From Pagrus major (lineage: Eukaryota; Chordata; Actinopteri; Spariformes; Sparidae): a stretch of 64,000 bases of DNA. Of the stretch, positions 23,881 through 50,042 are shown one piece after another. Below the pieces are notes generated by a model, which saw only the letters and a program-made list of their open reading frames with translations, did not search any database and was not told where the DNA came from. The first letter of the stretch is position 1. Every line of letters begins with the position of its first letter. Made by a program: the position numbers and the translations under genes. Location: the NCBI RefSeq assembly GCF_040436345.1, contig NC_133233.1, positions 11,737,381 through 11,801,380 of the forward strand, in the 5' to 3' direction.

Positions 23881-24395
23881 AAATATTCACCAATTTTATG
23901 CTGGGCCAGAAATTGGATGCTCAACATTTAGGCTTGATTAATGTTTGTGGATTAAAGGGCTACAGTGTAAGTCTATGCACACAGCCACTGGAAATATGCC
24001 AATTCAACTACATGTTGGGGCTACAGAGATACCAAATGGGGACTACAAGAACAGTTTCTGATGCAAGTAGATATTGTCGCTGTGGGGGATATGATTAAGG
24101 CACAGTTATGTATGATACATCTGTGTAGTAGGTGGTGCTAGAGACAGGTGAAATCCGACAGCTATGAAACAGAACATAAGCTGCAGGTACAGTATCTACA
24201 GTAGGACTGTGATTACGTTCTTGTGTTGACCCACTGCAAGAAGCACTGTCCCAGCTGCTTCACTGTGGGGCTGCACAGTCACCTGCAGGATATGAACTGG
24301 AGCCACCGTAAAAATCTTTTTGCATTAGAAAAAGTCTTAAAGATTTTAACTTTTTCTGGGGGTTTCTTTTCTCTTTTTTTTCAGAGAACAGCAAA

Positions 24396-27300
24396 ATGAA
24401 ACATTCAGTGAAAGGTTCAGGCACCATTGTGATGGAACCGCAACTGGACAGCAGTGTCACCTTCAAGAAGAAACTCACAAAGGTAACACACAAACATCAG
24501 ATGCACATGATGCACACATTGTGTCCGTCAAATGTTTGAATTTACAGCAGTGAGCAGAACATAATCCCCTACTCTGAATCTATTACAGCACTAAAACAGG
24601 AAGAAGCTGCCCATTGTGGTGATTCACAGGTCCAGACCCAGAAGCCAATTGGACCCAGATTCACCTCCGGCCTCTTCGTCAGATTCTCCAGGAAGCTAGG
24701 CCCTGACAACCCAGTGCCAAGAATCAAGAAGAATTTAGACCCCTGTCTACACAGGTAAATAAGGAATAGACTTACGCTGTTACAAATGTTAATGAAATTG
24801 AGCACTGACCATGAATGCAGACTCAATAAATGATTTCCCCCTGAGTCACAGTTCAAGGAATAACATGACTTCACTCTTCAGTTAAGACATGGGTGTAGAT
24901 AAATACTTAAAACATTCATCAGGTTCCTTAGGCCATTAAATATTTCAGACCAGGAAGGGGAGCACCTGGTCCATGACAATGTTTTATGCAGTATATGGGT
25001 TTTTAACCCAAGTTTTTAAGCTCAAGTTTATCATGATGTAATTCCATTGTTGGGATAATCGTAAATCAGGATGATCGTCAATATCCTTACATCAGTGATA
25101 TGAAAAATCTGTCTAGTTTGACAACGTTGATATTGACTTTCTAATTTATATTCAATTGCCGTAAGGGAGAGCACACATCTTTCCAGTCATCCCAAAATCC
25201 TAAGCCCGGTACAATGGCTGAAGGCACACTTGACCCATTATATTCCCACAAAAAAAATGTTGGATGTGTTGAAATACTATGGATAGACAGGAAGATGAGG
25301 TGCCCACCTGCTGAACCCACCCACTCATGAGGTGCCAAGAGTTTCCCACCCCTGTTTGTTATCTTAAAACAGGTCTTAACCATTCCCTCAACTTTCCCAA
25401 CAATGAGTTGTTTCATCATGATTGGGAAGTTGTACAAGCCAATATCCCAGAAGCATTTTCTGAGGTCTGGAACAGGTACATCTGGCACTTATGATCGTAT
25501 CATTTTCAGAGTTGCTGAAATCACAAGTCATCGCCAACATTTAGTCAAACACTAACTGAACCACTGAACCCTGTCTGCATACTTTAGCCTGTGACACACT
25601 AACTAGAGCGGTCAGCCCCTTGTATAAACAAGGAAGTGCAAGATAATTATGTAACCCCTAAGAGTAGGTTGGACATGATTGCATTTATATGTGTTTGTCT
25701 TGTCATGAGTTGACAGTATGTTTGTATTTGTTCGCAATTTGAACTTCACACTTCTTGCCCTGATAGCCAGTATAGGCTAAAAAGCTCTTACCACCCTTTC
25801 AGCAGCCCAGCTTTACAGTCTTTACCCAACTTATCATGAATCATTTACCTGCAGGCTGATTCTTTGCATGACAGTACTTCCTGTAGTCAGCAGCACAAGA
25901 GAATCGGAGTCATATTAGGTTAGACTTGTTGGTTTTCTGGTTGCATAATTGCTTTAGAAATTGTGTATTATGGAAAAAGGAAGTATGTGCCGTACATTTT
26001 CCTGAGGCATACTGGAATACATGTGATGCAATGCCAAAGATTACATTAGCCTTGTGACTAGAGGTCATTGATATGACTGGCTTTATAGGCTCAAGGGAGA
26101 ACACACCCATTTTTTCTGCCAGCGAGCCACCTGCATTCTTTCATGCCATCCAACATGTCCTTATATAGACATGTACTGAGTGTGTGTGTGATCATGTGTG
26201 GTCAATGTGCCGCCATGCACATGAAAATACCATGCAAGTGCTGTCATAATTTCGTAAAAGGTGTGACTTTAGTGCACCTGTGACAGTGGGAAAACTGTTA
26301 AGTAAAGAGAGAGGGAGGAGGAAAGGAATGCTGACCATCTTGTTGATCAGCATTGCTGTGGCAAAATGATCTCCATGTGATCCTCAACTGTTTCACAGAA
26401 ACATTACAGTAGAGCACAGAATATATGTATATATACATCACTGCAAGTACATTTACTGTAAACACATAGAAGAGTACAGCTTACATGATAAACAAAAACA
26501 AAACTCAAGTCAGTTAGATTATTTAATGCTGTGTCATATTTATTCCTTACTACCTTCATTTCTGACATGCATATCACATCCAGCAGTAACAATAATGAAG
26601 TGTTATTTATTTATTTAAGGGAAATCCAACAGCTGCCCGGTGTGTCAGAAAACTGATTGTTGCTCTTAAAGTTCATATGTAGGGGAAACAAAACTTTTTT
26701 TGCATACTGTACATTATGTACAATCTACAGTTACTTTGCCAAGTCTAATCCCAGATAGTATTCCTAATGGGTTTCATGACTTCTTTCTCCTGTTTTACCA
26801 GTTTAACTGAAACACAGAGGGCTGCGACTGAGATCAGCAACTGTCAGGTAAGAATTCGCCACAATCTTGATGATCATTAATAATGAATGAATGTTTTTCG
26901 GACTCACGCTAGAGTCGTTATAATGTAAAAAATAAAAAATAGACAAATAAATTTAATTTCCTTTTTATCTAAAATATTCTGCACCAGTCAATACTTGCAG
27001 TACCATTATAATTTAAAGTGACAAGTTCATAGTCTCTGATATTCCTTGAAAACCAGATGAAGCAGTTTACTGTGAAATCATCACAACATAATAAGTGACA
27101 TTGCGTACTCTTGAAAACATGAGTCTGGTTATTATTTTAAGAGTTAGAAAAGACAGGGTGTGTGTGCTTTTGTGTGTGTCCTTGGAAATCTTTCATGTCT
27201 TTCAAAATAACCTGTTTGTCAGGGCCTGAATCTCTTAAATAGCTACACCATGGGAACAGACACTTAAGCAAAGCTCTGGCGTCTGCAAGCCAAAAATTTG

Positions 27301-30300
27301 AATATGAGATAGGCCACTGTTGCATACAGTAAATTACAGAAAGCATTTTACTTTAGTGTGCAAGTAATTTGCATTGGTATGATTTGATAAGGTCAAGTTG
27401 ACATATGAAAAGAGTTAGGCTTTAATGATACAGCTAGACATATCTAATAAGTGGTTACAGTAAAGAAATCAAATGTGGAATGTTATGTGCTCATGTGAAT
27501 TGTTTGCACAAAAATAATTTAATAAAGTTAATTTATAATGAAGATTCTCATTTGGTAAAACAAAAAAAAAAGATTAACATCTGGTCAATTGCAATAATTC
27601 CTCTTCTCTTTACAGGTTAATGGAGAAACATCACCAACGGACATCACTATAAAGGTAGCCGGTGACTCTCCAAGGATCCCAGCCAAGAAGAAAGAAGAGT
27701 TTATCACAGTTGTTTGCAATGAACTGGAGATTTCCCGGGACTTGAGTATAACTCACAGTTTCTCAAATGGGGAAGTTCAACCATATGAGTGTAATGGCTT
27801 GCGCACACTTGATTGTGGGTCACAACCAAGGACTTGCACTAGATCAGTTGAGTTAGAGGAACTTATAAAAGAACATACAAAGCTTGAGAAACAAACTGAT
27901 CCTGTGGAACTATCCAACCCAACTAGAACCATGCTGTCTTCCACTGTGGTAACAGTTCTTGCCCCACACTTAAGTGGCCGACTAAGACGGACCAAAAGGT
28001 TTGACGGAACTGGCAGTTCAGAAGCCCAGGGAAATTTACAAGATGTGACAAACACTATGGAAAACCGTACACAGGAACGCTTTCAGGGGACTATGGACAG
28101 GCCATTGACAGAAAGGTCGCAAGCCCAATCAAGGTTGCCATTTCCAGGTACCAGGAGCAATACAGTGGGCTGGTCAACTAATAGTGGTCCTGCAAGTTTG
28201 GACTATGAATCCAAGAGGAGAATGATTCAGACTGTCTCTTTGGATGTAAACTCTGGAAGGATGGGCAGTAGGAATAGAGATGCAGGTGCTTTAGGCCCTG
28301 TAGCCACAAATGTAACACCTGTGTCTCCCTTCTCCCCTGGTTCAAATGAACAAAGGAGGAATCCACAAACAGGTCATCAAGGAGAACTGTCATCTTTAAA
28401 CTCAAAACCAACAACCAGCAGTCTACTTCTGTCTTTGAGAAGATTCAACTCCAATGGCAAGAACTCTAATTCAGCCTCCACACTTTCTCAGATAAACCCT
28501 TCACCTCTGAGCAGTTCGCCAAGTGATCGAGATGGAAAAGCATTCACAACATACCTTTCTCAAAGCATTAACAACAATAATGTACAAGAGAGGTCAAAGA
28601 CCCTCCTCTCTCCATCGTCTTTTTCTTATAAGACAACTGAAACTGGGCCCACCCTTTCCCCATCATCTTCCAATCAAAGAGGAAGGACCACATTTGAATC
28701 ACGGTTCTTTCCAGCTTCACCTACAAACAAAGATGCAGAAGATGCTCCATTTACCCAACAACCTCAAACAACATATAGGACCCAGTCCAGTCTTTCATCT
28801 TCCAAACAGGCATTTCTAAGTGGTGGACCATCAGAGAGGCAACAAAGCTGCAGGGGCTCAAGTACAGACTTATTCTCAGAGAGCTCAGTCTCCTCATCCA
28901 GACATACCCCATATGACCTCTCTGCCCTCCAAAAAACACACTCCCTCCCTAGAAGGACCACTCTGACATCCACATCCTGGTGGAAACAAGTTACCCAGGA
29001 ATCTGGTCCCCCCCTAAAGCTCAATGATGCACCTAACATCAAAGACAGGCCAAACACACCCGTTGTTTCACCCTGTAATGATAAATATGACTTGGCTTCT
29101 CCAAGTCCAATTGACAACAAAATATTTAGCAGTCCAATCCCCAATAACAGAGACAACAACAACACAACAACAGAGTCAGTATACAAAGGTAACATGAACC
29201 TTTGTACAAAGACACAGGGAGGAACTCACAACCTCAGACAAAGAAATGCTGAGGATTCACGTGACCATGATTCAGACAGGCTTGTCAAACAGCAACATGG
29301 CTCCAATTTAAATATCAGGGAACCACAAAAGCTTCACAGTTTGCCTGATGTTCTGTCCGATTCTAAATTTAGCAGAGCTACAGCACAAACAATACTGAGT
29401 CACACAAAAGATCTCACCAAACATGACGCAAGTAATAGTTCATTTACAGCGAATGTAACTGAATTACCACCTACTTTGCTAAATCCCAAAAGCCCAGAAA
29501 CACCCACTGAGAGCAGCAGCAAATACAATAACAATCATTGTACATCCAATACCAACACCACTCCTGCATCTCCTCACAACAAGAACCCTCAAAGGTTTAC
29601 CAAACCATCTCTTTCTCTTGCTACCACCACTCTCACTAGTCAAGCTCCTGCCTCCAAAACTGCCTCTGGTCTCCCCCTATCTGCAAACACTAAAACTAGT
29701 TCCTCCTTTTACTCTAATCCAGTTGCTTCACAGAGCAATATTCATGCTTCATCATATACCGGCTCTTCTTCCCAAACACCCAAATTCACGAAATCAGTTA
29801 ACGTCACACCTCTTGGCTTTGAAAGAACTTATGCTTCAGTTCCAAAGCCTTTTCATCCTAAAACTGTGTCCAGCCTGATTCCCACAGTCAGTGCTTTGTC
29901 TAAAACAAACTACAGTCCTGTACAGTCCACTGCTTCCACCATCTCTTCATCTACCCCTGGCAGCCATCCTGCAGCCACAACTGTCCCCAGCCAATCCCTC
30001 CTTACTCCTCCTCTCACTCCTGCCCTTTCATCTTCTCCCACCACGTCTCTCTTAACCCCCCCTTCCACACCAATCATTACCAGCCCCAACTACTCAGACA
30101 GTTCCAGCCCTACGGAAGGGAGGACATTTTCAAGCAGCCAAGAAGGAGGCATAAAGAAACTGCGTCCCAATGGAGAGGCAAAGAGAGTGAGACGAGTGAC
30201 ATTTGAGGACTCGGTGGATCTGCAGCATTCTGAGCCCATCACAGTTGAGAAGCCAGAGCCATCTCATGTCCCAACAAGCTCCCCATCTCCTTCCAGGTCC

Positions 30301-32940
30301 TCACGAAGCGTGAGAGCGCCATCCATCTTTTCTTTTCTAAGATCAAGCAGTCCGACCACAAGTACACCTCCTCTTTGCTCTCCTACTCCTAAGACCTCCA
30401 GCATACAGGTGGTGAAAGGGGAGAAGTATCGATCCTTATCATCTGACTCTGCTGATTTAGTATCCAGAGAGCGTGAGAGATCTAAGCAAAGACCTAGTGA
30501 CACTTTGATCTCTGACTATGGAAGAGGGGACACACCCAGACAGGAGAGGACACTTTCAGTGGAGTCTGGCACAGTTCAGTGCCATTCCTCTGCTCCTCTC
30601 TCCCTCCCTCCAGACTTTTCAAGTGGTTATAAGCTTCGATATAGCTCCCCACCTTACTCCGCTCTCATGTCTTCCAGGTCAACACAGGGCGAAACTAAGA
30701 CAGTAACCCCCAGATCACCCCTCTTTCAACAGCCCTCACAGTCAAATTATACCTCACATCTATCCACACATACTGACTCAGTTGCAGTCAACACCTTACT
30801 TATGTCCAAACCCCCTCTGTCACCCATCAGTCTGCCAAGGCCCCTATCGTTGCCATCCCAAACCAAAACTGCCACCAGAGAAAGCTTAAAGTGTGGGGTT
30901 TCAGAAACTGATCAACTCAACAATAATCTTCACAAGAACAGCCAAGATCGCCAGAATGACCAGATATCACTTGTCAACAACAGAGTTAATATCAGCTCAC
31001 AGTCTCTGCCAGGTGATAGGGCACACAGCTCCTCTACATTTGTAACCGAGACTCTGGTTTACAGGGTGAAATCTAAAGAAGATACAGCTACAGTTGCCCC
31101 AAAGGACACCACACCTCTGCAACATATTGCAAACGCACCGATTTCTATGGTGACTAATTTAAGTCAGCAGTCACACAGGGTGCAGAGTAAAGAAGCAGCA
31201 GGTAAACCACGTAGTCCTCCAGATCAAGGATCCAGTGGTAGCAGCTCAACAGGGAGTCAGCCCACTGATGGTGAAAGCTCCAACAGAAGAATGAAGGAGA
31301 ATGTACTTGGTAAAAGCCGATTTTTTTCAATGGAGAGCAACAATGAACAAAGCCCAAAGAGAAGCAGATTTGCACTGAAGAAAAGTGTCAGCACACCAAA
31401 CTCCAGTCTATCAAGATCAGAGTCAGACAGGGCCAATAAGACTAATAATAAAGTAGACCAGGTCCTTAACAAACTGAGACAAACATTCAGCACTAGACGG
31501 ATTGATGATGACTTGTCGTTCCCATGGAAGTGGAAGCGAGCCTCTCAAACACCTTCTGTTAGCGGATCAAGTGACATCAGCAATGTCAGTGATGCCACTG
31601 ATGACAGTTCCAAAACTCCAGAGAAGCGAGAGCAGGAGAAAGGGATGGTGCTGAAGGACAATGAAAAGGTAACTGATGTTACGAATAGATGGGCACAAAA
31701 CAGATACACTGTCACATCACCCTCTGCTTCCGGGAGCACAATGATGGGAGATAAGTTTTACATTTGGTCAGACAGATCAACTACAGAAACTGACCAAGAC
31801 GAGCAACATGCTTGTGCAGATCACAAGTCTGAAAGTAAAAACAAACCTCATTTGACAATCCACAGCCCAACAACTGACCAGTTTGACTTTTACAAAGAAA
31901 ACAGGACAGATTATCAACCATCAAACCAGTTCCTGTCTTGTAGAGACCCCAGTCCTGGAAGGAGCTCTAATCCCTCTTCTGCTTGTCCTACTCAGTTGGG
32001 AAAGTCCACATCCAGCCCCAGGAGCCCCTTCTCACCCTTCTCCTCTCTTTCCCCTCTCTCATTTCCTTCACCTGATAATACAGATGACAGTGTCTTCTAC
32101 AGTCCAAAGCTACAGCGTCGAAGAGAATCCTCCTCACCATGTGAGCCAGCAGAGGGGATAAGCCTGGGGGGTTCAAGAAGAAGCCGGGCATCCACTGGTC
32201 CTCCAAGTGCAAGTCTAGGACAGGACAAGGAACGCTTGGCATCCTCCTATGCAGACTTAAAGTACGGCATTGAGCCTGGGAGGTCATTTTCTGTGAGTTC
32301 AGTTTCGTCAAGTCGACCATCAGGGCCTGGTCGCATCTCCACTGGATCCAGGTTCATGAGTGTGGGTGACCTCTCTCAATCTGGCTTGACTTGTGGAGGC
32401 ACAAGCAAGGATCTGGATCACTGGTCTGTTACTTCTGATTGGACCACACAATATGATTGCCAGCCCAGTAAGGATGGTCGAATGTCATATTTCCCCAGTG
32501 ACCCTGGTAAAATGAGATCGAGATCTCTTCCTCGATCACTGACGAGGTGCTTGACAAATTGGAGCTCCGGGGTCTCTGCTTCTCCACCTGTAAATACCAC
32601 AACCTCAAAGCCAGCACGCCTTTGGAGCCCAAACATGAACATTTGTCACTTTGCATGGGATACAGAAGGCCCTCCGACCCCTCCTCCAACACCTCCGCTG
32701 TCACCAGCAACCAGGCGAATGTCCAAACCTCCCAGCCTTTCCTCCCCTACCTTTCCGAGCTCACCAGGAGCACCACAGCCAGCGGACAGCCAGTCCTCCA
32801 GAGGGCGTTTGCCCTCCAGAGGTTATGTAACCAGCCTTAGCACTTTTGAGGAGTCTTCAGACAGCGGCTCAGACACAACAACAGATGATGAATATTACTT
32901 AGAAACAGGTGAAGGAGAAGAAAAAGAGACAGAATTGTAA
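24396..32940 (+). CDS. Large Ser/Thr/Pro-rich disordered protein, 1870 residues, unrecognised family
   Basis: Coding exons are 24396-24482, 24600-24754, 26802-26847 and 27616-32940, and all junctions keep phase. The start is the first ATG after the acceptor at 24384 (AGCAAAATGA context). Exon 2 must use the AAAACAG acceptor, because TTACAG 11 bp upstream brings in a stop. The last exon encodes 1774 residues alone. The protein is Ser/Thr/Pro/Asn-rich and low in hydrophobics, with no signal peptide or membrane segment, so probably disordered and intracellular. Recognisable pieces (approximate residues): basic N-terminus (1-80); KRVRRVTFEDSVDL (950-965), an RVxF-type PP1-docking match; a conserved-looking KVDQVLNKLRQTFSTRR plus FPWKWKR block (1374-1402); RSRSLPRSLTRCL (about 1730); a PPTPPPTPPLSP proline cluster (1781-1792), a possible SH3 or WW ligand; and an acidic tail ending ETEL, a class I PDZ-ligand pattern. 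I do not recognise the gene. A scaffold role is only inference. Confidence 0.85.
24755..26801 (+). other. Intron between coding exons 2 and 3
   Basis: A 2-kb intron with GTAAAT donor and TTTTACCAG acceptor. Apart from the minus-strand open stretch at 25141-25488 I see only AT-rich sequence with short AC/TG patches. The next intron (26848-27615) also appears featureless. Confidence 0.7.
25141..25488 (-). other. Open frame of 115 residues in an intron, unassigned
   Basis: An uninterrupted minus-strand frame beginning MPDVPVPDLRKCFWDIG. It lies antisense in an intron and its composition looks protein-like. No splice sites, domain or flanking repeat ends could be defined. It could be a retroelement or retrocopy fragment, or chance. 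Confidence 0.2.
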
Positions 32941-33820
32941 AAGCAGAATAATTTCTTTAAATCCCCCTTGCTGTCAAGTCTCTGATCCTGGACTTCATTA
33001 CCTACAAAGAGAGGGACATGAGAACGAAACATCCACAAGAAGAAAGTTGGGCTTACATGTAATGTAAAGAGACCTCTTCCTGTCTCTTGTTTTTTTTTTT
33101 GTTTTTTTTTTATGTTTACTCTCTCATTGCCACAGCGGGGACGTGAGGACAATAGGGACATATGGTTGCCTGCATGATTTGCTTTTCTAAAGTGGTGGTT
33201 GCTGTCATGTCAAAAAGACACTAAATGAGCAAGCATGATATTATCGGCATAGGTTTAAAGATGTGTGTATGTACAGTGTAGTAAATATAATAGATCTGCA
33301 ATCTAGGGATATTAAACATTGTTTAAGACTTGTGTAACATTTACAATTAGGACAGTTGCATGGCACGATTGAAGAAATGTACATCTGTTTAGTTGTTTTA
33401 ATGATCAAACTACTGTGTAAGGTGAGAATTTTGACATAAGGCTTATCTTTAGGTTTCCATTTCATCCTGCTACTTAGTAAGTGCTGAGGTAATGTGGATT
33501 AATGTGGTATCATATGATATTTCATCTGTTTTCTTCTGTTGTTTGAAGATTGAAATGATTCATGGTAAATGTTTTAAGCATAAAGCAGATCCAATTTATT
33601 TTCTTTGCCACATATTTTTAAACTGGCAGAGTGTAAAAAGTTTTGTTGAAGAGGTTTTTAAATTCTAGGATTAAATATAATCACACTGTATGTCAAGAAA
33701 TAACATTTGTTATCAGATATTATTAAAGTACTCTATACAGTGCTTGCGCTTATTTGCACACTGACAAATTTTAAAGTCTTAATATATGTTTTATAAATAA
33801 ATGTAATATTTCCAACTAGA
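32941..33820 (+). other. 3' untranslated region of the large-exon gene
   Basis: AT-rich sequence after the TAA at 32938-32940, with T-rich runs at 33090-33112. It probably extends to just beyond the AATAAA at 33796-33801. Confidence 0.6.
33796..33801 (+). terminator. Poly(A) signal AATAAA
   Basis: The AATAAA in 'ttataaataaatgtaat' lies 856 bp after the stop codon. Cleavage is expected 10-30 bp on. Confidence 0.6.
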
Positions 33821-34923
33821 ACTCATGTTTTTGGATTTATGTTTGTGTTAAATTTGTGTTTCTGCTTAACAAGTTGGAAATACTCTTCCTGCTGCTTGAT
33901 GACCAACTTTAACCAGCTTGAATTCTCACCTTTTTCCCATCCCGCATGCCAAAATAAGTGAATAGGTACGCTAAGTATTGGCATGACAAACCGATGATTC
34001 AGTGCCCAGGGCTTCATTCCGCTGTGCAGGAGACGATATTAATCACAATACTGTGCTGGGTGCTATCTACTTTAAATGGTGTCCGCCATGGGTGGGGCTG
34101 TTGTAACAGTTTCACATTATTCAAATGGGTGTTCCCTTTGTTCTTGGCTGTGGCAGCACATAAACTGTTATGGTGATGGGAAGATAAAACGTCCATTAGA
34201 CTGGGTGGATTGAGTTATTGCATGTGTGTGTTTGCTGGCAGTGTACTTTGTGTCAATTACTTTCTCTTCTCTGTATGATTTTTACCAGAGAGACATTCAC
34301 ACTGACACAATACAATCTGCTTTATATTATTAGCCGTGACATCATCAGGGAAAGGCATGGCTGCTTCACATCATGTGTCACAGTCTTCAGAGCAGTGATT
34401 TTGAATCTGTTTTTCCATCTTATGTCATCATAACAACAGCGCAGCACTGGTGACATGGCAACGGTGCAACACTTCATCAACCGGTAGCCTCATCCAGAGC
34501 CCTAGTTTCTCCTGGTAAAGACTTGGAAAAGGCACAAAGCTGAGTCCATGGGGGGGCTGATAAAAGAGACTGACAGAGTGTATCTTGTATTTTGTGCAGT
34601 GATTGGAGCACAAGCAGCAATATTTAAGGCCTACCATAGGCTATTTTCTTGGTCTTGGGTTGTATAAGCCAACAGAAACTTATTTTGCTTGTTTAAAGGT
34701 TACTTGAGTTAAATAAACTTGCATTCAATAATTAATATTTTACTTTCACTTTCAGATTCTTTAAAACTGACTTTTTAAATCACTTCGCATCACATTATAT
34801 AAAGTCTGTTAAGCTGCAGGCTCTGCAGTATAAAGGTTAAACATGCACACAACAGCAGTATCAGCTTTCACCCAGCAATAAATTGGAAGTTGCAGCACTT
34901 GGCATGCTCATGCCAGGCGATTG

Positions 34924-34926
<3 letters not shown>

Positions 34927-34997
<71 letters not shown>
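34927..34997 (+). repeat. (TG)n microsatellite
   Basis: A pure dinucleotide tract of about 71 bp. It creates the Cys/Val frame on plus and the Thr/His frame on minus, neither of which is a gene. Confidence 0.95.
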
Positions 34998-34999
<2 letters not shown>

Positions 35000-35096
35000 A
35001 TGCATGTTTGGCCTGCGCAGAGCGTTTAGCAGGTGCAGTTGTCCAAAGTCAAACAAAAGAGGTTACCAAACCAGAGGAACTGCTTTGAACACTGAT

Positions 35097-35611
35097 ATAA
35101 AGGAGAGCAACCATTTTTTCCTTTTCTTCAGTGTGTTACATCGGTTCATGTGCATGTAAAAGGTCTGAAAAATTTAAAGCCCAAAGTCTGTGCCAATGGG
35201 AGCTCTTCTCTCCCACAGAAAACAAAGTTCCTGAAATGCCTCATTAGTAGTCCTGCCTTTAACTCCATGACTTGTCAACATCACACATTTCCATAATTTA
35301 TGCCTATATTAAAAGTAGAAATGAAGCTAATTAGAAGCTAAAAACACAACAGAGCTGCCTGGAGCGGTGCTGACTCAAGCATGTGTGAGCTGACCAATCA
35401 AGGGGGGCTTGGTATGCAGGAAGAGAGGGGCGCCTTAAAGAGACTGGAGCTAAAACAGAGCATCTCAGTCAGAGGGGGAGCACGGTGCTGCTGCAGTGGA
35501 CAGTATGAGGAAACAGATGTGTTTTTGAGCATTAAAGCATGTAAACCTATTTTTAGTAGTAAGCCAAAGTAAAATTATGAACATGAAAATGATTGAATAT
35601 GTCTCCTTTAA
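35097..35611 (-). mobile_element. MITE family 1, copy 2, inverted
   Basis: A 515-bp reverse-complement relative of 1758-2284. It begins ATAAAGGAGAGCAACC, ends AATATGTCTCCTTTAA, and carries 'ctctcccacagaaaac', 'agtagtcctgcctttaa', 'tgagctgaccaatcaag' and 'gagcattaaagcatgtaaa'. Non-coding. Confidence 0.7.
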
Positions 35612-36675
35612 AGTACATTATACTAATATTATCATACGTTATGTTGTTGTTGTATATTTTAATGATCCTATGTAGCCAAATATAATTAATTCATATACTT
35701 CAGCCTTATTCCACTGTATTACTACCTAATTACATTGTAATACTTTGTGACATCTCTGAGTATTGTATTTGTTACACAAACGCATTTGTTTTTTTAAACT
35801 TTTGATGCTCATTAACAACAACACTGGACTGACTCCCTAAAAATACAATGAAACAAAATGACTATGATTTACCAATCGATGTATTCAAGAATTTTGAAAT
35901 ATTTTAACTGTCTTTATTTAAGAAAGGCAAACACTTTCAGATATGAATATCTTGTATTTTGAGGGGGAAATTGAAACCGGATATTTTTTATTCTCTTTCA
36001 GTTTTTTTCAGTTTTTTCCTCTTTCTGTTATTATGGAGAAAGAAATTCTTACGAGTGGAGCTCTTTGACCATCTAGTGGTGACTTAGTATTGTACACCTC
36101 AACTGCTTCATGATATTGACTTGACTACACTCCAGTGTCTGTTCCCCCTTTTTTTAATATGTAAAAAAGTATATTCTTATAATAAATAGAAGAAACATGT
36201 TCAATATAGGGCTATATATATATATATTTTCCAGGTTTGCACCATGAGAAACAATAACAACGGAAGACTCACCACCTGGAATCACTTAAAGACGATTTCA
36301 ATCATGTGATTGGTGGTCTCAACCACCAGCAGGTGTTTTGAGTTTACTCGTGCTTTGTTCCAGCTCATTCCCTGCTGTACCACCCGTGGCTCAAGCTCCC
36401 AGCCTGGCAGTGCAGGCTATTGTCTTATTAGTACAGGGAGCAATGGTTTGAACTATTCCACTCTTGTCCTGTCGAAACATGAAAAGCAACTCTGTTTTCA
36501 TTTTGTGGTTTGGATTCTGTTGTTGGGAGTTGCCGCATGAGTTTTTATTATTATCTCACCGTGCAGGCCACTACTTTTTGTTTTTTTCTTTGTCGTGTGG
36601 TGACTCACACTCAAAGTCATTACCTTTCAGCCTTTTCAAATACAGTAAAAAAGGAACAAAGTGGTGCTTTCAAGT

Positions 36676-36685
36676 TTTATTTATT
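36676..36685 (-). terminator. Myosin gene poly(A) signals
   Basis: Two overlapping TTTATT hexamers on plus (AATAAATAAA on minus), about 90 bp after the stop codon at 36773-36775. This gives a short 3' untranslated region. Confidence 0.75.
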
Positions 36686-36772
36686 CTGTATTCCACTCAT
36701 GTTACATGGAGAATAAAGAAACTAAAACACTACTACAACTAAATCATGTCCTTGAAGATCCTGTTAAAGGCT

Positions 36773-49666
<12,894 letters not shown>

Positions 49667-50042
49667 CTTGAAAGCTGTCAACCAGGAACTTGGTTTGAAA
49701 GCATTCTAGTACATGGCCCCTGGAGTAGCACTGATTCATTGTAAGTTTATGATTTAATACATTTGTACAGTATGCACAGAAAAATTTACAGAAAATCAAA
49801 GGAATTATTGTAGTTAAGTAATTTAAGTAAGTAGAAAAGAAGCCTCTGAAATTAGATAACCAATGTTTTACAATGCAAATATATCAGCTGTCTTTATGTT
49901 TTTAAATGTATTTAAAAAAGTTATCTTGATGAGTAATTCACAGAGGGTTTACAAACTACCAGAAGACAAACTAATGTTTTGAGTGTATTAATCATCATAT
50001 ATTAATTTTATTTTGATAAACAAAGAGCATTGAGCTACTTAC

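Larger units (their letters stand above)
18707..24384 (+). other. Inferred first intron, repeat-rich
   Basis: A non-coding 5.7-kb stretch between the putative 5' exon and the first coding exon. It holds several repeat B copies, a TIR element at 21165-21577, a long-TIR element at 23144-23764 and a (CTT)n run at 21358-21383. No exon-like frames with splice sites were found. Confidence 0.45.
33821..36660. other. Intergenic between tail-to-tail genes
   Basis: Lies between the 3' ends of the large-exon gene (plus) and the myosin gene (minus). It contains a (TG)n microsatellite and a family 1 MITE (listed separately). Short frames at 36310-36740 have no splice support. Confidence 0.6.

Noticed and set aside
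24589..24599. TTACAG at 24583-24588 as acceptor of coding exon 2
   Set aside because: It would add CAC TAA in the required phase and stop the protein. The AAAACAG acceptor 11 bp downstream keeps the frame.
27777..29195. Several minus-strand frames of 60-143 residues opposite the large exon
   Set aside because: They mirror the Ser/Thr-rich plus-strand coding sequence. They have no splice sites or domains and are shadows of the real frame.
34868..35056. His/Thr repeat protein across the TG tract
   Set aside because: A pure microsatellite translation. It has no coding context.
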